Source: Umezawaea beigongshangensis (GTDB lineage: Bacteria; Actinomycetota; Actinomycetes; Mycobacteriales; Pseudonocardiaceae). From it: DNA of 64,000 bases. The notes under the pieces are model-generated. The model was not told the DNA's origin. It saw only the letters and a list, made by a program, of their open reading frames with translations, and did no database searches. The stretch is from the NCBI RefSeq assembly GCF_016464305.1, contig NZ_JAEIOJ010000004.1, positions 1 through 64,000 of the forward strand. Direction: 5' to 3'. Each line of letters opens with the position of its first letter. The first letter of the stretch is position 1. Positions 38,535 through 47,111 of this stretch are shown piece after piece. The position numbers and the translations under genes are program-made.

Positions 38535-38578
38535 CACAGGCAACCGACAGGTTCGGCACAGGTGGCGGACAGCACCGC
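38535..38578. promoter_or_regulatory. Four 11-bp direct repeats, likely response-regulator site
   Basis: ACAGG at 38536, 38547 and 38558 and ACAGC at 38569 recur at exactly 11-bp intervals. They sit 42-85 bp upstream of the ferric-reductase start and 55 bp from the response-regulator start. This is one helical turn per repeat, as expected for tandem OmpR-class DNA-binding domains. Confidence 0.65.
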
Positions 38579-38619
38579 CGCGGAGTGCCGGCGGCGGATC
38601 GACACGACAGGAGCCGCCA

Positions 38620-39978
38620 GTGACCACGACCGGGACACCGGGACCGTCGCCGGACGACCTCGCCGCGCGACCACGCGCCGCGGCGGCCGTCCTCCTGGGG
38701 ACGGTGGTCGCGGCCAACGTCGTGGTCGTGTGGATGCTCTTCGTGCGCGGCGGGTTCGCCGCGAACGCGCTGATCCTCGTCGGCCGCTTCACCGGCCTGT
38801 ACGCGGCGGTGGTGATGGCGCTGCAACTGCTGCTCGTGGCCAGGCTGCCGTGGCTCGACCGGCGCGTCGGCACGGACCGGCTCACCTCGTGGCACCGCTG
38901 GACCGGGTTCGCGCTGCTGTGGCTGCTGCTCGCGCACGCCGTGTTCACCACCCTCGGCCTCGCGCAGGACTCCGAGCTGGACCCGGTGTCGGAGCTGGTG
39001 CACCTCGCGACCACGGTCGAGGGCGTGCTGCGCGCCGTCGTCGCGCTGCTGCTGGTCCTCGTGGTCGGCGCGGTGTCGGCGCGGGCGGCGCGGCGCAGAC
39101 TGGCCTACGAGACCTGGCACTTCGTGCACCTCTACACCTACGTCGCGGTCGTGCTGGCCTTCGCCCACCAGGTCGCGGTCGGCACGTCGCTGACCGCGTC
39201 GCCGTTCGCCCGCGGCTACTGGTGGACGCTGTGGGGCGTCGCGCTCGGCGCGGTGCTGCTCGGCCGGGTGCTGCTGCCGCTGTACCGGAACCTGCGGCAC
39301 GGCCTGCGGGTCGAGGCGGTCGTGCCCGAGTCCGACGACGTCGTGTCGGTGTACGTCACCGGCGCGCGCCTGGACGAGCTGCCCGCCAGGGCGGGGCAGT
39401 TCTTCCTGTGGCGCTTCCTCACCCGCGACCGCTGGTGGCAGGCCAACCCCTACTCGCTGTCCGCGGCTCCGGACGGGCGGCGGCTGCGGCTCACGGTCAA
39501 GGCGGCCGGCGCGGGCAGCGCCGGGCTGCGCCACCTGCGGCCGGGCACCCGCGTGTTCGCCGAGGGCCCCTACGGCGCGTTCACGTCGCTGCACCGCACG
39601 AAGCCCGACGTGCTGCTCGTCGCGGGCGGCGTGGGCGTCACGCCGGTGCGCGCCCTGCTGGAGGAGGCGGTGGGCCACGTCGTGGTGGTCTACCGGGTCC
39701 GCGCGCACTCCGACGCCGTGCTGCTGGACGAGCTCCAGCGGCTGGCGCACGCCAGGGGCGCCGTGCTGCACGTGCTGACCGGGCCGCGGGCGGGCGAGGA
39801 CCACCGCGGCCCGCTGCTCGGACCGGCGAACCTCGCCGCGCTGGTGCCCGACGTGCGGCAGCGCGACGTGTTCGTGTGCGGTCCGCCCGGCATGACCACC
39901 GCGGTCCTGGCGAGCCTGCGCGAACTGGGCGTCCCGCGCGACCAGGTCCACTTCGAGCGCTTCAGCTTCGCGAGTTGA
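38620..39978 (+). CDS. Ferric-reductase-like heme membrane protein with FAD/NAD(P)H domain
   Basis: A 452-residue electron-transfer protein. Six membrane helices carry paired heme ligands: His92 and His106 (SWHRWTGF, LLAHAVF) and His167/170 and His183 (TWHFVHLYTYV, FAHQVA). The C-terminal half is a ferredoxin-NADP reductase-like module with the flavin motif NPYSLSAAP, the nucleotide motif LLVAGGVGVTPVRALL and a terminal VFVCGPPGMTT. It would pass electrons from cytosolic NAD(P)H through heme to an outside acceptor. GTG 38620 has AGGAG 6 nt upstream. The next two genes encode a flavinylated carrier and its modifying enzyme. Confidence 0.9.
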   Translation: MTTTGTPGPSPDDLAARPRAAAAVLLGTVVAANVVVVWMLFVRGGFAANALILVGRFTGLYAAVVMALQLLLVARLPWLDRRVGTDRLTSWHRWTGFALLWLLLAHAVFTTLGLAQDSELDPVSELVHLATTVEGVLRAVVALLLVLVVGAVSARAARRRLAYETWHFVHLYTYVAVVLAFAHQVAVGTSLTASPFARGYWWTLWGVALGAVLLGRVLLPLYRNLRHGLRVEAVVPESDDVVSVYVTGARLDELPARAGQFFLWRFLTRDRWWQANPYSLSAAPDGRRLRLTVKAAGAGSAGLRHLRPGTRVFAEGPYGAFTSLHRTKPDVLLVAGGVGVTPVRALLEEAVGHVVVVYRVRAHSDAVLLDELQRLAHARGAVLHVLTGPRAGEDHRGPLLGPANLAALVPDVRQRDVFVCGPPGMTTAVLASLRELGVPRDQVHFERFSFAS

Positions 39979-39991
39979 GAGGAACACCCCC

Positions 39992-40369
39992 GTGCGCAGA
40001 GCCGTACCCGTGCTGCTGCTGACCGTCGCCGGACTCGTGCCGCTGTGGCGCTTCGAAGCGCGACCCGCCTCCACCTCCGGCACCGCGGCGGTCGCCGAGG
40101 CGCCGGCCGGCGCGCGGACCGTCGACGGAGAGCTGATCAGCACCAGCGAGGGCGACGTGCAGGTCCGCGTCGTCTACTCCGGGGACGAGATCGTCGCCGT
40201 GCAGATGCTGAAGCAGCCGGACAGCGGGCCGACGAGGCGGGCCGTGCCGATCCTGCAGGAGGAGACGTTGCGGGCGCAGAGCGCGGACGTCGACACCGTC
40301 TCGGGCGCGACCGCCACCAGCGAGGGCTACATCGCCTCGCTCCAGTCCGTCCTCGACGGGCGGGGGTAG
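39992..40369 (+). CDS. Exported FMN-binding-domain protein, covalently flavinylated
   Basis: A 125-residue protein with an N-terminal signal or anchor (VPVLLLTVAGLVPLW), a short linker and one FMN_bind domain. It ends in the flavinylation motif DTVSGATATSEGY, where Thr107 of SGAT is the expected attachment point for FMN by ApbE. It is probably the extracytoplasmic electron acceptor of the heme protein encoded 13 bp upstream. ApbE is encoded 4 bp downstream, which strongly supports the modification. Confidence 0.88.
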   Translation: MRRAVPVLLLTVAGLVPLWRFEARPASTSGTAAVAEAPAGARTVDGELISTSEGDVQVRVVYSGDEIVAVQMLKQPDSGPTRRAVPILQEETLRAQSADVDTVSGATATSEGYIASLQSVLDGRG

Positions 40370-40373
40370 CGCG

Positions 40374-41114
40374 GTGCGGCGCGTCGAGCAGGTCATGGGG
40401 CTGCCGATCTCGGTGGACCTCGTGGACCGCGAGCCCGAGCTGGCGGACGCCGTCGAGCGGGCGTTCGCGTGGTTGCGCGCCGCGGACGCGCGGTTCAGCC
40501 CGTTCCGGGCCGACAGCGAGGTGTCCCGACTGGACCGGGGCGAACTCGCCGAGGACGAGCTCAGCCCGGACCTGGCCGAGGTGCTCGGCCTGTGCTCGTC
40601 CTACGAGGAGGCCACCGGCGGCGCGTTCACCGCGCGCCTGCCCGGTCGCGGCCTCGACCCGTGCGCCGTGGTGAAGGGCTGGGCGGTCCAGCGCGCGGCG
40701 GGCGTCCTCGCCGACGCGGGCGCGCGGAACTTCTGCGTCAACGCCGGGGGCGACGTCGTCACGGCGGGGTCGCCCGGCGGGGGGCGGCCGTGGCGCGTGG
40801 GCGTGCGGCACCCGGACCTGGCCGACCGGGTGTGCGTGGTGCTGGAGTCGCGCGACGGGGCCGTGGCGACCTCGGCGCTCTACGAGCGGGGCCAGCACGT
40901 CCGGGACGGCCGCACGGGTCTGCCGGCGCGGGGCCTGCTGAGCGTCACGGTCGTCGCGCCCGACCTGACGACGGCCGACGCGACGGCCACGGCGGCGTTC
41001 GCGCTGGGCGCGGACGGGGTCGCGTGGGCGGCGGCGCGACCGGGCTGCGAGGTGTTCGCCGTGGACTCGGAGCGCCGCGTCCTGCGCACTCCGGCACTCC
41101 CCGTCGCGGCGTGA
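40374..41114 (+). CDS. apbE: FAD:protein FMN transferase (ApbE)
   Basis: A 246-residue ApbE-family enzyme that moves FMN from FAD onto a Ser/Thr of its target. Motifs are VMGLPISVDL near the start, RFSPFRADSEVSRLDRGEL, the VVKGWAVQRAAGVLADAGA helix, FCVNAGGDVVTAG and a C-terminal TTADATATAAFALG with a metal-binding Asp. No lipobox is present, so it appears cytosolic or exported by another route. That is unusual if the target domain is extracytoplasmic. GTG 40374 lies 4 bp after the FMN-binding gene. Confidence 0.9.
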   Translation: MRRVEQVMGLPISVDLVDREPELADAVERAFAWLRAADARFSPFRADSEVSRLDRGELAEDELSPDLAEVLGLCSSYEEATGGAFTARLPGRGLDPCAVVKGWAVQRAAGVLADAGARNFCVNAGGDVVTAGSPGGGRPWRVGVRHPDLADRVCVVLESRDGAVATSALYERGQHVRDGRTGLPARGLLSVTVVAPDLTTADATATAAFALGADGVAWAAARPGCEVFAVDSERRVLRTPALPVAA

Positions 41115-41290
41115 TCTTGCTCACTCGAAGCCGCGTCGGAGCGTGGACCGGACGTGACTGCGCGGATGCGGCTCTGCTAGGTTTTGACACACGGGAGTAC
41201 TGCTTCCGCTTCACGAAACGTTGATCAAGAGCAAGACGGGACCTCGCTCGGGGTGAGCCCCGAACTGCTGTTGACCAAGCCGTGGAGTGG

Positions 41291-41333
41291 CGGCCCCCGC
41301 CCGCGCGTTTTCGGGAGCGCGCCGCGGGGGCCG
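41291..41333. terminator. Hairpin between apbE and the ADP-ribosylglycohydrolase
   Basis: A 10-bp perfect outer stem (41291-41300 with 41324-41333) encloses a shorter GC-rich stem. It lies 12 bp beyond the stop of the minus-strand hydrolase gene. The rest of 41115-41345 shows no supported gene. Confidence 0.6.
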
Positions 41334-41345
41334 TCGGCCCCGGCC

Positions 41346-42386
41346 TCACTCGTAGCGGGACTCGTCGAAGTCCAGCCCGACGGCCGACCTGCCCAGATCG
41401 CGGCCCGTCTCGTCGAGCACGTCCACCAGTTCCAGCCCGCTGAGCCAGTCGCGCGGCAGCGCCGCGGTCCCGTGCAGCGCGCCGAAGACGTTGCCCGTCA
41501 ACGAGGCCGTCGCGTCGCTGCCGCCGGAGTGGTTGGCCGCCACGCGCATCGCGTCCACGAACTGCGACGGCTTCGGGTGCAGCAGCACCGTGTGCACCGC
41601 GATGGCGAGCGCCTCCGGACCCGTCCAGCCGCTGCCCAGCCGGTCCACCCGCACGGCGTGCCCGCCCAGCTCGCGGTGCTCGTCGGCGAACACCACGGCC
41701 CGGTTCAGCGCGTTGGCCGTGTACGGGTCGTCGCGCAGGACGCGCCCGATCACCTGGTCGATCGCCTCGCGCAGCGGACGCCCGCGCACGGCGAGCAGGT
41801 GCACGAGCAGCGCCAGCGCGCCGCCGGACACCCAGCCGCCGGTGCCGCCGTGGGTGAGCGCGGCGAACCGGCACCCCAGGTCGTAGGCGATGGACGCGCT
41901 CGGCGCGAACCCGGCCGGCGCGGTGCGCGTGACGCCGTTGCAGCCCGACGACTCGTTGTGCGGGCGCTCCGGTGACGGCGCCTCGTCGGCCGCCAGCGCG
42001 CGCAGGCACGTCAGCCCCGGCGAGCGGCTGGCGAACAGCCTCTCGTCGGCGATCAGCCCCGTGGCACCCGGTTCGGGGCCGTCGCTCTGCTGGGTGACCA
42101 GCCACCGCTTGTAGCTGCGCCACACGGCGTCGACGGGTTCCCACTCACCGGTGGCCTTGCCGTGCACCCACGCCCGCAGGTAGCCGTCCGCGGTGAACAG
42201 CGTCAGCTGCGTGTCGTCGGTCACCAGCGCCGGTCTGGGCGGTGACAGAACGCCTTCCTGGCCGTGCTCCCGCTGGATCTCGGCCCACCCGAGGTACTGC
42301 ACCGGCGCGCCGAAGGAATCGCCGAGCGCCCCTCCCAGCAGGCATCCGGCGCCACGGTCGACCACCGTCGACTGGTCTCGCGGCAC
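41346..42386 (-). CDS. ADP-ribosylglycohydrolase-family protein
   Basis: A 346-residue DraG/ARH-fold protein that would remove ADP-ribose from proteins or small molecules. It begins with GAGCLLGGALGDSFGAPVQ, has the metal motif VTDDTQLTLF near residue 56, the large helical middle with GTGGWVSGGALALLVHL, and the second metal motif GGSDATASLTGN near residue 290. Both magnesium sites look intact. GTG 42386 follows GGGAGG. It is divergent from the SARP gene at 42551. No ADP-ribosyltransferase was found in the window. Confidence 0.88.
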   Translation of the reverse strand: MPRDQSTVVDRGAGCLLGGALGDSFGAPVQYLGWAEIQREHGQEGVLSPPRPALVTDDTQLTLFTADGYLRAWVHGKATGEWEPVDAVWRSYKRWLVTQQSDGPEPGATGLIADERLFASRSPGLTCLRALAADEAPSPERPHNESSGCNGVTRTAPAGFAPSASIAYDLGCRFAALTHGGTGGWVSGGALALLVHLLAVRGRPLREAIDQVIGRVLRDDPYTANALNRAVVFADEHRELGGHAVRVDRLGSGWTGPEALAIAVHTVLLHPKPSQFVDAMRVAANHSGGSDATASLTGNVFGALHGTAALPRDWLSGLELVDVLDETGRDLGRSAVGLDFDESRYE

Positions 42387-42550
42387 GTGCCCTCCCGAAG
42401 TCCTTCCGGTCCTGGGCTGCGAACAGTACTTGGCCCGGAGCGGGTCCCGTGCACGCCGCACGTCCGATGTGCCCCGAAGGTGCCTTCACGTATCTGACGT
42501 CCGGATCGGGACACCTGTCCAGGTGATGTACCGCGATCGGGGGGAGGGGC

Positions 42551-45379
42551 ATGCCGGACGACGCGATCGAGGAGCCCGGAGCGCGAGCCGGCCGCGGCCT
42601 CGAACTCGGAGTCCTGGGTCCCCTCCAGGTCCTGGCCGACGGCCGGCCCGTCCCGATCGGCCGCCGCGGCGTGCGGGGTCTGCTGGCGCTGCTGGTGGTG
42701 GAGGCGGGCCGGACCGTGCCCGTCGACCGCATCGTCGACGGGCTGTGGGGCGACGCCCCGCCCGCGACCGCGCGCACGATCGTGCACGGCTACGTGTCCC
42801 GGTTGCGCCGCCTGTTCAGGCAGGCCGACCCGTCCGGCTCGGCCCGGATAGTGACGACGCCGACCGGCTACCAGCTGGAGGTCGACCCGTGGCGGCTCGA
42901 CCTGCACCGCGCACGGGAGCTGGTGGCCGCCGCGCGCGGCAAGTCGGCCGCGATGCGCGCCGGTCTGCTGCGCGAGGCGCTGGGGCTGTGGCGCGGGCGG
43001 GCGCTCGCCGACGTGCCGGGCGACCCGGTGACCACGGACCTGGACGAGCTGCGCCTCGTCGCGATCGAGGAGCGCATCGCCGCCGAGCTCGACCTCGGCC
43101 GGCACCTGGAGCTGGTGGGGGAGCTGCGCCAGCTCGTCACCGAGCACCCGTTCCGGGAACGCCTGGTGGCGCACACGGTGCGCGCGCTCTACCGCTCCGG
43201 TCAGCGCGCCGACGCCCTGGACGCGTTCCTCCGCTTCCAGCGGCGCGCGGCCGACGAGCTGGGCATCGACCCCGGTCCCGAGCTGCGGGCGCTGCACGAG
43301 CAGGTGCTGCGCGACGACCCGGCGCTCAGCGCGGTGGGGGAGCCGGAGCGGTCCGTCGTGCCGCCGCGGCCCGGCGTGGTGGTCCCCGCGCAGCTGCCGG
43401 GGCCGGTCGGCGGTTTCGTCGGGCGCGAGGCCGACCTGGCGCGGCTGGACGCCGTGCCGAGCTCGGACGCCTCGGCGCTGGCCGTGCTGACCGGCCCGGC
43501 CGGGGTGGGCAAGACCGCGCTGGCCGTGGCGTGGGGCCACCGGCGTGCCGGCGACTTCCCCGACGGCGTGCTGTTCGCCGAGCTGCGCGGGCTCGTCGGC
43601 GGCGACCGCTCCGCCGACCCGGCCGAGGTGCTGGAACGCTTCCTGCTGGCGCTGGGCGTGCTGCCCGACGCCGTGCCCGGCGCGCCGCAGGACCGCCTCG
43701 GTCTCTACCGCTCGCTGCTGGCCCGGCGGCGCGTCCTCGTGGTCCTCGACGACGCCGCCTCCCCGGAGCAGGTGCGCCCGCTGCTGCCGAGCGGGCCGGG
43801 CTCGGTCGCGCTGGTGACCAGCCGCCTCGGTCTGGGCGCTCTCGTGGTGAGCGGCGGCGCGCGCCTGCTGACCGTGGACGTGCTCGACGCCGCCGCGTCG
43901 GCCCGCCTGGTGCGCGAGGTCGTGGGCGAGCGGCTCACCGGGGACGACGCGGGGGCCGTGGACGCCGTCGCCGAGCTGTGCGGGCGCCTGCCGCTCGCGC
44001 TGCGCATCGCGGCGGCCAAACTACTGATCAGTCCGAAGTGGACGGTGGAGGACCTCGTCCGGGAGCTGTCCGACGACGACACCCGGCTGCGCTCGCTGGA
44101 GCTGTCCGCCGGCGCGGTGGGGGTGGCCCGCGCGCTCGACGCCTCGTACCGCGCCCTGCCGCCGCACCTGCGCGAGGCGTTCGCCGCCGTCGGCCGCTTC
44201 CCCGGCCACCAGATCGGCCCGCACGTGCTGGCGTCGGTCTGCGGCACGGGACTGCCCGAGGCCACCGGGTGGCTGGCCGGGTTGGCGGAGGCGAACCTGC
44301 TCACCGAGGTCGCGCCCGGCGCGTTCGCCGTGCACGACCTGGTGCGCCTGTACGCCCGCGCGCTGCCGGGCGGCGACGGCGACCGGCGGGGCGCGCTGGT
44401 CGCCGTCCTGCGGCACTACCTCGTCGTCTGCGACACCGCGCGCCGCCTGATCGGGCCACCGGGCGACGACCTGGACCTCGCCGCGGCCGACGCGGGCCGC
44501 AGCGTCGTGCCCTCCCTGCCCGACCGCGGGGCCGCCATCGCCTGGTTCGCCGCCGAGTGGCCCGTCCTGGTCCCGCTCGTGCGCACGGCGGCGGAGGCCG
44601 GGCTGCACGAGCAGGTGTGGCAGCTCGTGCGGCTGCTGCACCGCTACTGCGCGGTCCGCTCGGTGGCGGGGGAGTGGCCGGCCCTGGTCCGGTTCGGCCT
44701 GGAGTCCGCGCGCGCGAGCGGCAGCGCGCTGGGCGAGATGCTGCTGCTGTCCACGACGTGCGCCACCAGCAGCCGCATGGGCACCGCCGGGCACTCCCTG
44801 CCGCAGGCGCGTCGCGCGCACGAGATCGCCGTCGAACTGGGCGACTCGCGCCACCTCGTCATCACCGTCAACCAGCTCGCCACGGCGCAGCTCGCGCTGG
44901 GACGGCACGACGAGGCGCTGGCGAACTTCTGGGAGTCGGTGCGCCTGGCCGCGCGGCAGGGCGACCGGGTCGGCGAGGCCCGTGGTCTGAACAACGTCGC
45001 GCAGGCCGAGCAGGCGCTGGGCGCGCGGGAGAGCGCCGTGCGGCACCAGGAGCGGGCCGTGCGGCTCTACGAGGACACCGAGGACCGCGCCGCGCACGTC
45101 CTCGCGATCACCAACCTCGCCGAGCTGCACGCCGACCTCGGGCAGCTGCGCGCGGCGGAGGAGCACGCCCGGCGCGGCATCGAGCTCGCGCGCCTCGGGG
45201 GCAGCGTGCTGGCCGAGGCGTTCGGCAGGCAGGTGCTCGGCCGAGTCCTCGCGCGACGCCGCGAGTGGATCGCGGCACGCGCGGAGCTGACCGAGTCGCT
45301 GCGTCTGTACGAACAGGCCGGATCGCCGCGCGCGCTGGGGACGCGCGCGGCCCTGGAGTCGCTGACCTCCGACGTTTAG
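42551..45379 (+). CDS. SARP-family (AfsR-like) transcriptional regulator
   Basis: A 942-residue regulator with the full AfsR layout: an OmpR-like winged helix (residues about 18-110), a bacterial transcriptional activation domain (about 117-257), an NB-ARC ATPase with Walker A LTGPAGVGKTAL (315-322) and VLVVLDDAASPEQVRPLL, and C-terminal TPR-like repeats from about 690. Such proteins switch on secondary-metabolite genes. No biosynthetic cluster is adjacent, so it may act elsewhere. GGGGAGG precedes ATG 42551. It is divergent from the ADP-ribosylglycohydrolase gene. Confidence 0.93.
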   Translation: MPDDAIEEPGARAGRGLELGVLGPLQVLADGRPVPIGRRGVRGLLALLVVEAGRTVPVDRIVDGLWGDAPPATARTIVHGYVSRLRRLFRQADPSGSARIVTTPTGYQLEVDPWRLDLHRARELVAAARGKSAAMRAGLLREALGLWRGRALADVPGDPVTTDLDELRLVAIEERIAAELDLGRHLELVGELRQLVTEHPFRERLVAHTVRALYRSGQRADALDAFLRFQRRAADELGIDPGPELRALHEQVLRDDPALSAVGEPERSVVPPRPGVVVPAQLPGPVGGFVGREADLARLDAVPSSDASALAVLTGPAGVGKTALAVAWGHRRAGDFPDGVLFAELRGLVGGDRSADPAEVLERFLLALGVLPDAVPGAPQDRLGLYRSLLARRRVLVVLDDAASPEQVRPLLPSGPGSVALVTSRLGLGALVVSGGARLLTVDVLDAAASARLVREVVGERLTGDDAGAVDAVAELCGRLPLALRIAAAKLLISPKWTVEDLVRELSDDDTRLRSLELSAGAVGVARALDASYRALPPHLREAFAAVGRFPGHQIGPHVLASVCGTGLPEATGWLAGLAEANLLTEVAPGAFAVHDLVRLYARALPGGDGDRRGALVAVLRHYLVVCDTARRLIGPPGDDLDLAAADAGRSVVPSLPDRGAAIAWFAAEWPVLVPLVRTAAEAGLHEQVWQLVRLLHRYCAVRSVAGEWPALVRFGLESARASGSALGEMLLLSTTCATSSRMGTAGHSLPQARRAHEIAVELGDSRHLVITVNQLATAQLALGRHDEALANFWESVRLAARQGDRVGEARGLNNVAQAEQALGARESAVRHQERAVRLYEDTEDRAAHVLAITNLAELHADLGQLRAAEEHARRGIELARLGGSVLAEAFGRQVLGRVLARRREWIAARAELTESLRLYEQAGSPRALGTRAALESLTSDV

Positions 45380-45671
45380 CCGGTGTTTAGCCGCGTCCCT
45401 CCGGACCGTGGCACGGTGGCAGCGGCACGGAGATCGGCAGTTGCCCTTCGTGCTGGGGTGGCGCAAGGGGGGAGACCGAGGGGGTGGGCCGCCCCGGCCG
45501 GCCGGCCGGCGTCCAGGGGAGAGTGCCGGCCGGTCGGCCGTTCCCGGATCGGCGAGGGTCGCGGTGTCCACTGATCACTCGATCGTGCGAACGTGGGCGC
45601 GCGAGGGACGAGCTACGTCATTTGGACCCGTACTCTGTCGCGCACCGCACAGTCGACCGGCAGGAGAACTC

Positions 45672-46106
45672 GTGCCGACGCGCTTCCCCGTTCCCGTGAT
45701 CTCCCTGTGCGCCGTGACCGTCTCCCTCGGCCTCGCGCTGGGCGTCGCCCTGACCAGCACGACCGAGGAGCAGGACCCCGACGACCGCCGGAGCGGTCCC
45801 GGCCCGGCGGGGCCGCGGCCGTCCGTCACCGACGGGGGCGGGGACCCGCCGATGGAGTACCGGCTCGACGTCACCGCGGAACCGGCGGAGACCTCCGAGG
45901 ACCCCGCGCCGCCGGTGGGGTCCACTCGCGCGACCGCTTCCGAGGTCCGGTCGGCCGCTCCCGACCCGCGGCCGACCTCGACCCCGCCGGGAACCGGCTC
46001 CCCGACGCGGACGCCCGCGCCGCTCCTGGTGCCGCCGGACCCGCGTGCGGCGCTCACCCCGGCACCGCTGCTCACGGGCACCGGCTGGGAGATCCGCTCC
46101 GGCTGA
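45672..46106 (+). CDS. Small exported proline-rich protein, unknown function
   Basis: A 144-residue protein I do not recognise. Residues about 8-26 are a signal or membrane segment (VISLCAVTVSLGLALGVAL). The rest is a disordered chain rich in Pro, Thr, Ser and Asp, ending GTGWEIRSG. GTG 45672 is well supported by AGGAG 5 nt upstream. Low complexity means it could be a wall-spanning or secreted spacer. It converges on the sugar kinase gene. Confidence 0.6.
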   Translation: MPTRFPVPVISLCAVTVSLGLALGVALTSTTEEQDPDDRRSGPGPAGPRPSVTDGGGDPPMEYRLDVTAEPAETSEDPAPPVGSTRATASEVRSAAPDPRPTSTPPGTGSPTRTPAPLLVPPDPRAALTPAPLLTGTGWEIRSG

Positions 46107-46115
46107 GCCGCCGGA

Positions 46116-47111
46116 TCACCAGCCGGGGCTCGGCGCGCCGGCGTCGTGGCCGCCGCGCAGCCGCCGCTCCGCCGAGGGCGGCGCGTGCACCGCGTCCAGG
46201 CCCAGCAGCGCGGCGCCGACCACCGGCGGCACGTCCACGACGCGCACCCGTGCCAGCGGAGCCGCGTCCAGGACGCGCCGCTCGACCTGCGACACCAGCG
46301 GCTCGCCCCGCCCGGTGAGCACACCACCGCCGAGCACCACGTCGACGGCCTCGCCGCTCAGGCCGAGCGTGCGCAGCGACACCCCGGCGAGCAGCGCGAT
46401 CTCCTCGACGAGCCGGTCCACGACGCCGCGCGCCACCTCGTCACCGGCCTCCGCGACCTCGAAGAGCAGCGGGCACAGGGCGTGCACGTCCAGCTCCCGC
46501 TCCCCGAAGTGCACCTGCTCCACGACCTCCGCCAGCGCGGGCACGCCGTAGTGCGCGAGCAGCCGGGCGTGCAGCGCCGTGGGCCGCCCGCGCCCGTCCT
46601 CCGCGCGCACCGCGCACCACAGCGCCTCGGAACCGATGTGCGCCCCGCCGCCCCAGTCGCCGGAGATCCGGCCCAGCGCGGGGAAGCGGTGCACCCGGCC
46701 GTCGGCGGCGACCGCGACGCAGTTGATGCCGGCGCCGCACACCACGGCCACGCCGACGCCGTCCGGTGTGCCCGCGCGCAGCAGCGCGAACGTGTCGTTG
46801 CCGACGACGACCGTGTCCGACCAGCCCAGCTCCCCGAGGGCGGCGGTCAGCTCGGCCTCCTCGCGCGGCAGGTCGGCGCCCGCGAGGTAGGCGGAGGTGT
46901 GGCTCGCGACGCGCTCGCCCGGCGGCAGCCCGGCCCGCGCCGCCGCCTCGCGCACCAGGCCGTCGAACACGGCCCCGCTGCGCGCCAGCCCCACGTTCTG
47001 CGGCGACGCGCCCGGCCCGCGCACCCGCGCGAGCACGGTGCCGTCGCCCTCCACGAGCAGCACGTCGGTCTTGCTGTTGCCGCCGTCGAGCGCCAGCACC
47101 CGTCCCGTCAC
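46116..47111 (-). CDS. BadF/BadG-family N-acetylglucosamine kinase-like protein
   Basis: A 331-residue ASKHA-fold sugar kinase. Phosphate-1 is LALDGGNSKTDVLLVE, the adenosine region includes VAVVCGAGINCVAVA and ISGDWGGGAHIGSEALW, and GLSGEAVDVVLGGGVL is near the end. The family includes GlcNAc and MurNAc kinases. GTG 47111 overlaps the GH4 stop by 4 bases, so the two are co-translated as the last genes of the leftward transporter operon. The kinase could phosphorylate the imported sugar before GH4 cleavage or act on the released monosaccharide. Confidence 0.82.
   Translation of the reverse strand: MTGRVLALDGGNSKTDVLLVEGDGTVLARVRGPGASPQNVGLARSGAVFDGLVREAAARAGLPPGERVASHTSAYLAGADLPREEAELTAALGELGWSDTVVVGNDTFALLRAGTPDGVGVAVVCGAGINCVAVAADGRVHRFPALGRISGDWGGGAHIGSEALWCAVRAEDGRGRPTALHARLLAHYGVPALAEVVEQVHFGERELDVHALCPLLFEVAEAGDEVARGVVDRLVEEIALLAGVSLRTLGLSGEAVDVVLGGGVLTGRGEPLVSQVERRVLDAAPLARVRVVDVPPVVGAALLGLDAVHAPPSAERRLRGGHDAGAPSPGW

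Noticed and set aside
45380-45671. Small gene in the repeat-like GGCCGG-rich stretch after the SARP gene
   Set aside because: The frames have no ribosome site and the CCGGCC runs look like composition. The first supported start is GTG 45672.
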